Source: JANXVR01 sp034667405 (GTDB taxonomy: Bacteria > Actinomycetota > UBA4738 > HRBIN12). Taken from it: DNA of 64,000 nucleotides. The stretch is taken from positions 51,992 to 115,991 of the forward strand of contig JAXDJX010000012.1 in the NCBI GenBank assembly GCA_034667405.1. The letters run 5' to 3'. The notes below the pieces were generated by a model that saw only the letters and a program-made list of their open reading frames with translations, did no database searches and was not told the origin of the DNA. Shown here piece after piece: positions 44,550 through 52,820 of the stretch. A program made the translations under genes and the position numbers. How positions within the stretch are numbered: the first letter of the stretch is position 1; each line of letters opens with the position of its first letter.

Positions 44550-45653
44550 ATGAGCGAGTACACGGAACGCTTGCGGAGCCTGGCCGAACGCGTCCACGCG
44601 GCCGAGGGATTCCTGGATATCGAAGGCAAGCGGGCGCAGATCGCCGATCTGGAGGCACAGGCGTCCGACCCAGGACTCTGGGAGGACCCCTCCCGCGGTC
44701 AGCAGGTCACGTCCAAACTCTCGAGGGTGAAGGCGGACGTGGATCGTCACGACGGACTGCAGCGCAGGGTCGAGGACGTGATGGCGATCGACGAACTTCT
44801 CGAAGATGAGGCCGACCCAGAGCTCGCGAAGGAACTCAAGACGTCGATCGCCTCCCTGGAACGGGACGTGGAGAAGCTGGAACTCGCGGCGCTCCTATCG
44901 GGGCCGCACGACGCCTCCGATGCGATCGCCACGCTGAACGCCGGTGCCGGCGGCACCGAGAGCCAGGATTGGGCGGAGATGCTCCTGCGGATGTACCTGC
45001 GGTGGGCGGAGTTGCAGGGGTTCGATGTCGAGGTGGACGAGATCCACCACGGAGAAGAGGCAGGGATCAAATCGGCGGTGTTCCAGGTCCACGGCCAGAA
45101 CGCGTACGGCCTGCTCTCAGCCGAGCGCGGTGTGCACCGGTTGGTGCGGATCAGCCCATTCGATTCGCAGAAGCGCCGCCATACATCCTTCGCCTCGCTC
45201 GATGTGATCCCGATGCTCGAGGAAGCCGACGAGGAAGACATCGAGATCCCACCGGACGAACTCCGCATCGATGTCTACCGCTCCAGCGGCCCCGGAGGGC
45301 AGTCAGTGAATACCACCGACTCCGCGGTTCGGATCACGCACCTGCCCACAGGCCTGGTCGCCGCGTGTCAGAACGAACGCAGCCAGCTCCAGAACAAGGC
45401 CGTGGCCATGCGGATCCTCAAAGCGCGTCTCGCCGAACGGGAACGCGAGAAGCGGGATGCCGAGATGCAACAGATCCGTGGCGAACGCAAGGCGGTGGAC
45501 TTCGGTTCGCAGATCCGTTCATACGTGTTGGCGCCGTATCAGATGGTGAAGGACCACCGGACCGATCACGAGGTGGGGGATCCCTCCCGTGTCCTCGACG
45601 GCGACCTGGACGGATTCATCGAGGCGGAGCTTCGCCACCGGGCGTCCGCGTAA
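44550..45653 (+). CDS. prfB: Peptide chain release factor 2
   Basis: Ends translation at UGA and UAA. 367 aa, with the tripeptide anticodon SPF in RISPFDSQ and GGQ at 249-251 (SSGPGGQSVN), the catalytic loop that triggers peptidyl-tRNA hydrolysis. The gene is read in one frame; the autoregulatory +1 frameshift near codon 25 in many bacteria is absent, as usual for high-GC Actinobacteria. ATG 44550 is 6 nt after secA. The 3' end overlaps that of the convergent YfhO-like gene by 38 bp. Confidence 0.96.
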   Translation: MSEYTERLRSLAERVHAAEGFLDIEGKRAQIADLEAQASDPGLWEDPSRGQQVTSKLSRVKADVDRHDGLQRRVEDVMAIDELLEDEADPELAKELKTSIASLERDVEKLELAALLSGPHDASDAIATLNAGAGGTESQDWAEMLLRMYLRWAELQGFDVEVDEIHHGEEAGIKSAVFQVHGQNAYGLLSAERGVHRLVRISPFDSQKRRHTSFASLDVIPMLEEADEEDIEIPPDELRIDVYRSSGPGGQSVNTTDSAVRITHLPTGLVAACQNERSQLQNKAVAMRILKARLAEREREKRDAEMQQIRGERKAVDFGSQIRSYVLAPYQMVKDHRTDHEVGDPSRVLDGDLDGFIEAELRHRASA

Positions 45654-48111
45654 CAGCCACCGGGGCTTGTGCGCGGTTCCTGCGACGGCGTTCCAGGACC
45701 AGAGCCGAGACCCAGGCGAACAGCAGTGCTCCCCACGCTCCGGCGCTCGCCTCGAGTCCCGTCACGATCGCGGAGTCCCGGTAGGTGAGGGTGATGACGT
45801 GCTCGCCCGGCTGCACCGGGACGCCTTGCATGAGGTAGTCGGTGGGGATGAGCGGCGCGCCGACGCCGTCCACGGTGGCCGACCACCCGGGGTCATAGCT
45901 GTTGCGGACGACGACGATCGACGCACTCGACGCCGTGACGTTCACGCGGATGTGCTCAGGGTCGATCTCGGTATAGGTGGCCGAGGGGAACACGTCCGGA
46001 ACGCCTTCGGTGGAGGGTGGGCTGGGGCTGATCCCCGGATCGGCCTCGACGACCGCGTTGTCGGCCGGATCAAAGGCAGGGTTCAACACACCGGCCAGCG
46101 CGCGCGTCTCGTCGACGACGGTCCATGAGGGCACGACCGATACGCGTGGCTCCCAGCCGTAGACCTCGACCAGGTCGTAGCCGTTCGCGTTCATGATCAC
46201 GCGGCCGGGGGCTGCCGCCGGCTGTTGTCCGTGCAGCGTGATGAGATACCGGACGCCCAACAGGCGAACCAAGGTGAGCGTCGGGTCGTTCACGATGGAG
46301 GCGTTGTAGAACACGCTCAACCGGTTCACCGCCCGGATGAAGTTCCAGTACCGAACGAACTGGACGGGGTTGTAGCCCAGCACGTCGGGGATACCGAACA
46401 ATGTTCCCTGTTCCATCGCGAGCGCCGGCCAGTCCCGTTCGTGCTGGGTGAAGAGGTACCCCTTCTCGAACGAAGCTGCCGGCAGCACCCACGTGAGGTA
46501 GCGCTGTTGTTGCGTTCGGATCTGATCCACGAACGGCGTGGGGGTAAGGAATGAGGATTCGAGAACATCGGGCGGTTGGATCGGTTGGGGCACCAGGTTC
46601 GGGTGCGCCCCGCTCTCCAGGCCCATCGAGACGGTCCCTCCCTCCCACAACGACGAGTAGAGCCCGCTCGTCAGCAGCTCGAGAGCGAGCACGCCCATCA
46701 CCGCCATCTTGGCCCAGCCGTACCGGCGTGTCGCCAGGAAGAACAGCGCGGGGACACCCGCGGCAAGCGCCACCGCGAACACCGAGTACCTGACCGGCCG
46801 CGCCCCCACGATCAGCGGGAACACCAGGAAGAGACCGACACCGCCGCCCAGCCAACGTAGCGCAGCGCGCCGGGTCATCGGAGAGTCGAAGAGGCTATGC
46901 AGCCCGATGGCCCCCAATACCGGGAGCGCGATCACCGACAGATATCGGAGTCGGCCCACGTTGTGGAGGTACACGTCACCGAACGGGATATGGAGCAGCA
47001 AGGAACGGAACGCACCGTTGGTCACCACGACGTTGAGCATGAGCACATAGGTGAGGAGCCAGGTGCCACCGAACGCCCACACCAACGCCCGGTGCGCACG
47101 CGCCCGCCAGGACACCAGCGCACCGAACAGGATCACGGCGCCCGCATAGGCTGTGGGGGTGATCGCGTAGCCGAGTGGCCACGCTGCCCACACGCCATTC
47201 GTCTGAAGGGTGCGATCCAGGATCCCCGAGGTCGCGGTGGCCGAGCCGGCGATGGCTCCGTAACCCGCGTGCAATGACGACACGTCGATGAATGCGAGCC
47301 GGGGGATGAGGACCGCGAGGCTGCCCAGCGGCAAGAAGGCCAGGAAGACGACGATCTGGGCGGTGGCGGCCCGGCCGCGGATGCCCCCCTTGCGCACATC
47401 CCGGACGGCGAAGGCGATGAGATAGGCGGCGACCATCAGGGATGTCATGACCAGCCCATGACTCATGTGGGCGTTCGCGACCTGCGACCAAGCGAACCCC
47501 GCCAGGGCGAGCCACGGCACGCGGCGCGACCACCTGCCGGCTTGCCGATAGCCGCTGGCGCCCACCAGGACCAGGGTGGTCCAGGCCAAGAAGCCCGCGA
47601 ACGGCATCGAGATCGCCAACTCGGAAGAGGACATCAGCATCGCCAGGCACAGACCGCCGGCGGTGGCCGCCGGCCGGACCAGCGACTCCTTCCGCAGGAA
47701 GCAGTACATCCCGAGACCGGCCAGGAGCGGGTTGAAAACGATGAGCGCCCGCATCGCGCGGCCCGGATCGAACCACGAGAAGAACGCCATCGCGGGGACG
47801 TAGAGCCAGCCGCTCTGTGGATCGGCCGCGAAGCGATAGCCGCCCATCTCGAACGGATTCCACAGCGGGATGTGCCCGCTCGCGAGCGTCCGCCCAAGGA
47901 AGGCGTAGCGCGGCAGCCAGAAGGCCAGGATGTCGGGATGGCGGTTGGTGAGTTCGGGGTAGAAGGCGAATCCACGCAGTGTGATCAACACGAACAGAAC
48001 GATGATCGAGGGCCCGATGACCGCTGCGCCTATCCGACGAAGCAATAGGAAACGCCTGCTGGGTGCGTCAGCGGGGGACCGGGCATCGACACCCGCGACG
48101 ACGGTGCTCAT
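45616..48111 (-). CDS. YfhO-like polytopic membrane protein (GT-C type)
   Basis: 831 aa. The N-terminal part has about 12 membrane spans. The segment GFAFYPELTNRHPDILAFWL and HIPLWNPFEMGGYRFAADPQ are hallmarks of the YfhO/GT-C families, with conserved acidic and aromatic residues in the first external loop as in polyprenyl-phosphate-dependent glycosyltransferases. A soluble external domain (about 500-790) and a last span (about 795-815) follow. It probably modifies a surface polymer such as teichoic or lipid-linked sugar; the substrate is not known. It is encoded alone on the minus strand between two plus-strand conserved blocks. Confidence 0.8.
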   Translation of the reverse strand: MSTVVAGVDARSPADAPSRRFLLLRRIGAAVIGPSIIVLFVLITLRGFAFYPELTNRHPDILAFWLPRYAFLGRTLASGHIPLWNPFEMGGYRFAADPQSGWLYVPAMAFFSWFDPGRAMRALIVFNPLLAGLGMYCFLRKESLVRPAATAGGLCLAMLMSSSELAISMPFAGFLAWTTLVLVGASGYRQAGRWSRRVPWLALAGFAWSQVANAHMSHGLVMTSLMVAAYLIAFAVRDVRKGGIRGRAATAQIVVFLAFLPLGSLAVLIPRLAFIDVSSLHAGYGAIAGSATATSGILDRTLQTNGVWAAWPLGYAITPTAYAGAVILFGALVSWRARAHRALVWAFGGTWLLTYVLMLNVVVTNGAFRSLLLHIPFGDVYLHNVGRLRYLSVIALPVLGAIGLHSLFDSPMTRRAALRWLGGGVGLFLVFPLIVGARPVRYSVFAVALAAGVPALFFLATRRYGWAKMAVMGVLALELLTSGLYSSLWEGGTVSMGLESGAHPNLVPQPIQPPDVLESSFLTPTPFVDQIRTQQQRYLTWVLPAASFEKGYLFTQHERDWPALAMEQGTLFGIPDVLGYNPVQFVRYWNFIRAVNRLSVFYNASIVNDPTLTLVRLLGVRYLITLHGQQPAAAPGRVIMNANGYDLVEVYGWEPRVSVVPSWTVVDETRALAGVLNPAFDPADNAVVEADPGISPSPPSTEGVPDVFPSATYTEIDPEHIRVNVTASSASIVVVRNSYDPGWSATVDGVGAPLIPTDYLMQGVPVQPGEHVITLTYRDSAIVTGLEASAGAWGALLFAWVSALVLERRRRNRAQAPVAVTRTPGGEAPPR

Positions 48112-48159
48112 GGCTGCTCAGCCTACGGGAACCTCCCAAGGTTCGTGGAAGACCTCTGG

Positions 48160-48165
48160 TAGGGT
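48160..48165 (+). promoter_or_regulatory. -10 box (TAGGGT) of ftsEX-smpB
   Basis: TAGGGT 36 nt before ftsE ATG 48202. Between them an ATG-AGC-CCA-TGA micro-frame (48194-48205) overlaps the ftsE start. Confidence 0.4.
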
Positions 48166-48201
48166 GAACCGTCCCCCCACCGAACCACCCCCAATGAGCC
48201 C

Positions 48202-48879
48202 ATGATCAGTCTTCAGCACGTCACTAAGACCTATAAGAATGGCGTTACCGCCCTCGAAGACGTCTCGGTCGAGATCGAGAAGGGTGAGTTCGTCTTCGTG
48301 GTTGGCCAGTCGGGGTCGGGGAAATCGACGCTCATCCGTCTCCTCATGAAAGAGGAGGAGGCGTCGAAGGGTTCCGTCTACGTTGCCGGCAAGCACCTCG
48401 CGAAGATTTCCACCTGGAAGGTTCCCTATCTCCGGCGCAACATCGGGACGGTGTTCCAGGACTACAAGCTGTTGACCGACAAGACGGTCTTCGAGAACGT
48501 GGCGTTCGCACTGGAAGTGATCGGGAAACCGAAGCATGTGCTGGACCAACGGGTGCCGGAGATCCTCGATTATGTAGGGCTCGGCGACAAGCTCAACAAC
48601 TTCCCGGACGAACTCTCGGGCGGAGAACAACAGCGTGTGTCCATCGCCCGCGCCTGTGTGAATCGTCCCCTGGTTCTCCTGGCCGACGAACCCACCGGCA
48701 ACCTCGACCCCAACACCAGCGTCGACATCATGCGGTTGCTGGACAAGGTCAACCGGATCGGCACGACGGTGGTCATGGCGACGCACGACCAGGCGATCGT
48801 GGACGCCATGCGCAAGCGCGTGATCGAACTCGACAAGGGCCACGTCATCCGCGACCAGTCTCGCGGGGTCTACGCCTGA
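48202..48879 (+). CDS. ftsE: Cell-division ABC ATPase FtsE
   Basis: ATPase of the FtsEX complex, which turns on peptidoglycan hydrolases at the septum. 225 aa; Walker A GQSGSGKS at 35-42, signature LSGGEQQRVSIARA near 137-150, Walker B VLLADEPTGNLD near 156-167 and the H-loop MATHDQ. The length is close to the minimal FtsE. Its stop overlaps the ftsX start (TGATG). ftsE, ftsX, smpB and ssrA lie in order, as in mycobacteria where prfB also is near. Confidence 0.96.
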   Translation: MISLQHVTKTYKNGVTALEDVSVEIEKGEFVFVVGQSGSGKSTLIRLLMKEEEASKGSVYVAGKHLAKISTWKVPYLRRNIGTVFQDYKLLTDKTVFENVAFALEVIGKPKHVLDQRVPEILDYVGLGDKLNNFPDELSGGEQQRVSIARACVNRPLVLLADEPTGNLDPNTSVDIMRLLDKVNRIGTTVVMATHDQAIVDAMRKRVIELDKGHVIRDQSRGVYA

Positions 48880-49802
48880 TGCGTCGGATCGACCAATACC
48901 TGAAAGAAACCGCGTCCGGGCTCCGCAGGAACGGTGTCGTGGCCTTCGCGGCGATGTCGACCGCATTCATCGCCCTGTTCCTCTTCGGTTTAGCGCTCAT
49001 CATCGCCCGGGAGTTCAGCCTGATCATCACCTACACCACCGGAAACGTAGAGGTGCAGGTGTACCTCACGGACACGATCAGCCCCTCGGCCACGACGACG
49101 TTGCAGCAGAAACTCCAGGACCTGCCCGCCGTGGAGTCGGCGGCGTATGTGAGCAAGGAGGCGGCGTGCGAACAGGCGCAACGGTTGTTCGCAGATAACC
49201 AGGCATTCCTGGACAATCTGAAGAACAACTGCGACATCCTCCCGGCGTCGTTCCGCGTGAAGCTCAAGGATCCTGCCCTGTTTGAGCAGGTCAAAGCAGC
49301 GATGGCGTGCCAGGACCAGCTGCAGGCCGGGGCCACGGTGCAGGTGTGCGCCGAACCGGGCGTCCTTCGGGTGCAAGACTTCAGCGCCCTTCTGAAACAG
49401 CTCAACGCCATCACGCACGTCCTGCAGTTCGGGGTGCTGGCGATCGCGTTCGTGATGCTTGGTGCAGCCGTCGCCCTCATCGCGAACACGTTGCGGATGG
49501 GGATGTTCGCGCGGCGAAAAGAGATCGGGATCATGCGGCTGGTCGGTGCGACCAACTGGCGGATCAGGATCCCGTTCATGATCGAAGGACTGGTCGAGAG
49601 TCTCCTCGGGGCCGGGGCCGCCATCTTGGCCCTGTTCCTGGTGAAGATCCTGGTGATCGACCGGCTGCGTGATCAGATCCGATTCCTGCCGTGGGTGCGG
49701 AACTCCGACGTGCTGTCGATCGCGCCGCTCATCCTCATCGCCGCCACGCTCATCGCCCTCATCGCCGGCAGCATCGGTATGCGCCGGTTCCTGGACGTCT
49801 GA
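48879..49802 (+). CDS. ftsX: Cell-division ABC permease FtsX
   Basis: Membrane partner of FtsE. 307 aa with four spans (about 20-45, 175-198, 222-248, 275-300) and a large external domain (about 50-170) that recruits a hydrolase such as RipC. Four cysteines in that domain (97, 118, 144, 157) could form two disulfides. The FtsX core FARRKEIGIMRLVGATNWRI is present. The ATG overlaps the ftsE stop; smpB follows after 8 nt. Confidence 0.95.
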   Translation: MRRIDQYLKETASGLRRNGVVAFAAMSTAFIALFLFGLALIIAREFSLIITYTTGNVEVQVYLTDTISPSATTTLQQKLQDLPAVESAAYVSKEAACEQAQRLFADNQAFLDNLKNNCDILPASFRVKLKDPALFEQVKAAMACQDQLQAGATVQVCAEPGVLRVQDFSALLKQLNAITHVLQFGVLAIAFVMLGAAVALIANTLRMGMFARRKEIGIMRLVGATNWRIRIPFMIEGLVESLLGAGAAILALFLVKILVIDRLRDQIRFLPWVRNSDVLSIAPLILIAATLIALIAGSIGMRRFLDV

Positions 49803-49810
49803 GGCGCGCC

Positions 49811-50275
49811 ATGCCACGTGAGGAAGGCGAGAAGATCGTCGCGACGAACCGCCGCGCGCGCCACGACTATCAGATCGAGGACGTCGTGGAGTGCGGGATC
49901 GTCCTCAGCGGGGACGAGGTCAAATCGCTCCGTGAGGGTCGTGCATCGCTCGCCGACTGCTACGGCCGCGTCCGCGATCACGAGATGTGGCTCGAGGGTC
50001 TCCATATCCCACCCTACGAACAAGGGGACAAGCGAACGTTCCAGCCCACGCGGCCGCGGAAGCTGCTGCTCCACCGGCGCGAGATCGACAAGCTCGGAGC
50101 CGAAACCGCCGAGAAGGGTCTGGCGCTGGTGCCGATGAGGATCTACTTCACCCACGGCATCGCGAAGGTGGAGATCGGCGTCGGGAAGGGAAAGCGCCAA
50201 TTCGAGAAACGTCAGTCGATCGCCAAGCGCGAATCCCAACGCGAGATCGAACAGGCGGCCGGCCGCCGCCGATAG
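49811..50275 (+). CDS. smpB: tmRNA-binding protein SmpB
   Basis: Escorts tmRNA to stalled ribosomes. 154 aa; NRRARHDYQIEDVVECGIVL, GDEVKSLREGRASLADCYG (RNA-binding face), PRKLLLHRREIDKL and the basic C-terminal tail KRQSIAKRESQREIEQA, which reaches into the empty mRNA channel. ATG 49811 is the correct start: the 40 upstream residues in frame overlap ftsX and are not family-like. The tmRNA gene begins 66 nt after the stop. Confidence 0.96.
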   Translation: MPREEGEKIVATNRRARHDYQIEDVVECGIVLSGDEVKSLREGRASLADCYGRVRDHEMWLEGLHIPPYEQGDKRTFQPTRPRKLLLHRREIDKLGAETAEKGLALVPMRIYFTHGIAKVEIGVGKGKRQFEKRQSIAKRESQREIEQAAGRRR

Positions 50276-50316
50276 CGCCCGGTCCGGGGTGTTCAAGTCG
50301 TGTCAGAGGACCGCCG

Positions 50317-50322
50317 TATACT
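50317..50322 (+). promoter_or_regulatory. ssrA: -10 box (TATACT) of the tmRNA gene
   Basis: TATACT, with a weak TTCAAG -35 (50292-50297) at 19-nt spacing; it would start 5-7 nt later and leave a short 5' extension for RNase P to remove. Confidence 0.55.
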
Positions 50323-50341
50323 CGTTGAGACAACTACATAT

Positions 50342-50691
50342 GGGGGTGTACTGGCTTCGACTCGGACGTTTGCCGTCTGAGGGAAGCGGGCCGTGATCCC
50401 GGATGTCACGTAAAACGCCGGACAAACACAAGCGCCAACGACAATTACGCGCTCGCTGCCTAACTAGTTAGGTAGCCGTCCTCCTCGGATCGCCTGCGGC
50501 CGAGGACAGGGCGTCACTAAGCAGGCTCACCACCGCGGTTCTGCCTGGGGGCCGCGAAGGGACATCGAACCCGGGCTGGCTGATGGGTCCTCCGCCGGTG
50601 GGAGCCCTGAGGCGAGATCTACCCACCGGCTCCGCCCGGAGAAGCCTCAGTCGGTCGCCCGGGGACGCGGGTTCGAATCCCGCCACCTCCA
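50342..50691 (+). ncRNA. ssrA: Transfer-messenger RNA (tmRNA)
   Basis: Rescues ribosomes stalled on broken mRNA. The 5' end GGGGGTGTACTGGCTTCGAC and the 3' end with GGTTCGAATCCC pair as an alanyl-type acceptor: GGGGGTG (50342-50348) with CACCTCC (50684-50690). The tag frame runs 50434-50463: GCC resume codon, then ANDNYALAA and TAA, nine residues, shorter than in most Actinobacteria. It ends in the conserved ALAA degron. After the discriminator A at 50691 the genome reads CGA, so CCA must be added after transcription. Helix and pseudoknot sequences follow the tag. Confidence 0.96.
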
Positions 50692-50718
50692 CGATCTATC
50701 TCCGACCGCGGGCCTGGC

Positions 50719-51606
50719 TCAGTGAGCAAGCAGTGGCAGGGCCTCGGCTGCAAGGCGTTCGAGTGCCGGCTCATTGGCCGGGTCGCTGGGCCAGTAGATG
50801 ATGACGTGGCTCATGCCGACACGTTGCAGATCCTCCACCAGGCTCAGGAACTCGGGAACGGTCGGCGTCGCACCTGAATACGTGCCGGCCACCAGGTAGG
50901 AGCGCCGGATGCTCGCCGGGTCCCGTCCTTCTTCTTCCAAGAAGCGGTCGAGCGTGGCCGAGCGTTCACCGGTGATAACCATCGCTTCGTCGTGGGGGAG
51001 CAATCCCCGGAGATCGCGGCCGCGCGCCATCCCCATGGTGTTCCACGTAGATCCGTACCGGGCCGCGACACGGAGCGCGCTCTTGCCCAGGGCGGCCACG
51101 GTGATCGGCAGAGGTTCCTGGATCGGTGACGGATGGACCTGCGCGTCCTCCACGATGTAGTGGCGGCCGGCAGGCGAACTCGCCGCGCCCGAGGTAAGGA
51201 GTTCCGAGACGATCTGGACGCTCTCACGGAACCGTTCGGCGCGTTCGCCCGGCGTGAACTCGGGCACACCGGTCATCGAATGGTCGAGCGGCGCCCCTCC
51301 GGCACCCATGCCCAGATCGAATCGGCCGCCGGAGATGTGGTCGAGCGTCACTGCTGCTCGGGCCAGCAACGCCGGGTTCCGAAGCGTGAGGGAGCTCACC
51401 ATCGGGCCGAAGCGGATGGTCTGCGTGGCCTCGGCGATGGCCCCCAGGAGCGTCCACGATTCGAACCAATCCTGGTCGGGGACATACGGGTTCACGAAGT
51501 GATCGGCCATCCACAGGCCGCCGAACCCCATCGCCTCTGCGCGCGCGGCGCGCTCACGAAGCACCGGCCAGGGGCGATTCTGCAGCAGCATCACGTCAAC
51601 GCGCAC
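50719..51606 (-). CDS. Luciferase-like (LLM) F420-type oxidoreductase
   Basis: 295-aa protein of the luciferase-like monooxygenase superfamily, whose actinobacterial members usually use F420H2. Motifs: RAARAEAMGFGGLWMADHF, ATQTIRFGPMVSSLTLRNPALLA, TLDHISGGRFDLGMGAGG and TVAALGKSALRVAARYGSTW. The start GTG 51606 gives MRVDVMLLQNRPW; longer in-frame upstream sequence is basic and not family-like. Minus-strand TATCCT lies 6 nt before it. The F420 genes at 20.6-25.3 kb make the cofactor available. The substrate is unknown. Confidence 0.87.
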   Translation of the reverse strand: MRVDVMLLQNRPWPVLRERAARAEAMGFGGLWMADHFVNPYVPDQDWFESWTLLGAIAEATQTIRFGPMVSSLTLRNPALLARAAVTLDHISGGRFDLGMGAGGAPLDHSMTGVPEFTPGERAERFRESVQIVSELLTSGAASSPAGRHYIVEDAQVHPSPIQEPLPITVAALGKSALRVAARYGSTWNTMGMARGRDLRGLLPHDEAMVITGERSATLDRFLEEEGRDPASIRRSYLVAGTYSGATPTVPEFLSLVEDLQRVGMSHVIIYWPSDPANEPALERLAAEALPLLAH

Positions 51607-51612
51607 GCAGAA

Positions 51613-51618
51613 AGGATA
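51613..51618 (-). promoter_or_regulatory. Leaderless-type -10 box (TATCCT) of the LLM gene
   Basis: Minus strand TATCCT, 6 nt before the GTG at 51606; no ribosome site. Confidence 0.4.
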
Positions 51619-51655
51619 TGGCACGGGCCCACGGCGTTGCTTGCGACGCCTCAAG

Positions 51656-51661
51656 TAGCAT
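51656..51661 (+). promoter_or_regulatory. Possible -10 box (TAGCAT) of the lipoprotein gene
   Basis: TAGCAT 30 nt before ATG 51692, with CTGGAG as a ribosome-site candidate. Confidence 0.35.
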
Positions 51662-51691
51662 TCCCAACGACGGACCAGACTGGAGCCCTCG

Positions 51692-52294
51692 ATGTTCCGC
51701 CCCGCACATGCCCGACGCGCAACCATCCTGATGGTGGTGCCGATGCTCTTGGCGTGCACGAAGAGCGTAGGGTCCACGAGCGCGACGCTCAGCGCGTCGC
51801 CGAGCGGGGGAACGAGCGGAAGGGGCGACAGCGCCGCGGTCTACGTTCACGCGTTCTGCATGTCGTTGGATAACTGGGTGACGTCGGTCAAGGAGCGTTC
51901 GGCGGATATCCGGGCAGATGTCGCGGCCGCAAACACCCTGGTGAAACGGCGAACGCAGGCCGTGAAGTACTTCGGTGACCTCGCCGGTCTCACCGGTCGC
52001 CTGGTGAACCATGTCATCGCCGAGGGCCCGCCGAACGTCGACGGTGGTGAAGCGACCCACGCCGTCCTCGTGAACACGTTCCTGGCCGCTCAGCAGATAT
52101 TCGCCGATGCCCGGACATCGGCGAAGTCGTTCCCGGTGGATAAGGCGAAGGCATTCAAGAAGGCCTTCAACAGCTCGCTCGACGCGCTGAAGTCGGCGTC
52201 GGGCCGGATCGTGGAGGCGCTGAGCAGCTTGAGCGGCGGGTCATTGGACGCGGCGACGGCGGCCGACCCCGTCTGTCAGACCATCGGGCAGTGA
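51692..52294 (+). CDS. Putative lipoprotein of unknown function
   Basis: 200 aa. The N-terminal MFRPAHARRATILMVVPMLLAC carries a lipobox-like LLAC with the lipidated Cys at 22, then a Ser/Thr/Gly-rich linker (about 25-48) and an all-helical domain (about 50-195), with two more cysteines (about C56 and C195) that could pair. No enzyme motif. It lies between the LLM gene, on the other strand, and the Nfu-like gene. A helical bundle on the outer face of the membrane is expected; no known family was recognised. Confidence 0.7.
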   Translation: MFRPAHARRATILMVVPMLLACTKSVGSTSATLSASPSGGTSGRGDSAAVYVHAFCMSLDNWVTSVKERSADIRADVAAANTLVKRRTQAVKYFGDLAGLTGRLVNHVIAEGPPNVDGGEATHAVLVNTFLAAQQIFADARTSAKSFPVDKAKAFKKAFNSSLDALKSASGRIVEALSSLSGGSLDAATAADPVCQTIGQ

Positions 52295-52307
52295 GGACGG
52301 CGCGCTC

Positions 52308-52313
52308 CATACT
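52308..52313 (+). promoter_or_regulatory. Leaderless-type -10 box (CATACT) of the 166-aa gene
   Basis: CATACT followed by 6 nt and then ATG 52320; no ribosome site. Confidence 0.4.
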
Positions 52314-52319
52314 CGCTGT

Positions 52320-52820
52320 ATGACCGCGTGGGCGTTCGAGAACGTGACGAACCCATGGCTCGTTCGGCTCCACGCGGATGTGTCCCTGACCGACCTAACG
52401 ATCGTGACGTGCCCGCCCGCCCAGGCGCCGGCGCCACTCGACCGTCTCCTTCAGGTCACCGGCGTGCGCTCCATCGACGTGCACCGTTATCGCGTTCGGC
52501 TGAATCTCGAGTACGGGATCAGCCGAACCGCCGCAGCACGGACCGGCAGCGCGTTCTTACGGGGGCACTGGGGCGAGCCGTCCGAGTTGCCCGACCGTGA
52601 GCGTCCGCGTGCCTTCCAGGCTGATCGGCACGGTCCCCGACGGGTGGCTGAAAGCCTGACCATGGCCGGAGACGACGAGTTGTTGCGGTCGATCTTCTTC
52701 GTTGACGGGGTAGAAGAGGTGGTCGCGGCCGATGGCGTGGTCCTGGTGAGGTTGGGACGGTTCTTCCGCTGGCGCGACCGCGAAGCCGCCGTGAGCGAAG
52801 CGATCGCCTCGGTTCGTTAG
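52320..52820 (+). CDS. Uncharacterized protein with possible tandem Nfu N-terminal-like modules
   Basis: 166 aa, no cysteine pair and no membrane span. Two segments look alike: PLDRLLQVTGVRSIDVHRYRVRL (about 39-61) and LLRSIFFVDGVEEVVAADGVVLVRLGRFFRW (about 121-151); each has a hydrophobic helix, a V-x-GV turn and a beta-hairpin. That pattern recalls the Nfu/NifU N-terminal fold, which supports Fe-S scaffold proteins without binding metal. The likeness is weak and an inference. The stop overlaps the convergent phosphodiesterase stop by 4 bp. Confidence 0.5.
   Translation: MTAWAFENVTNPWLVRLHADVSLTDLTIVTCPPAQAPAPLDRLLQVTGVRSIDVHRYRVRLNLEYGISRTAAARTGSAFLRGHWGEPSELPDRERPRAFQADRHGPRRVAESLTMAGDDELLRSIFFVDGVEEVVAADGVVLVRLGRFFRWRDREAAVSEAIASVR

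Noticed and set aside
44550..44640. Programmed frameshift in prfB
   Set aside because: The gene is in one frame from its ATG, and no CTT-TGA site is present.
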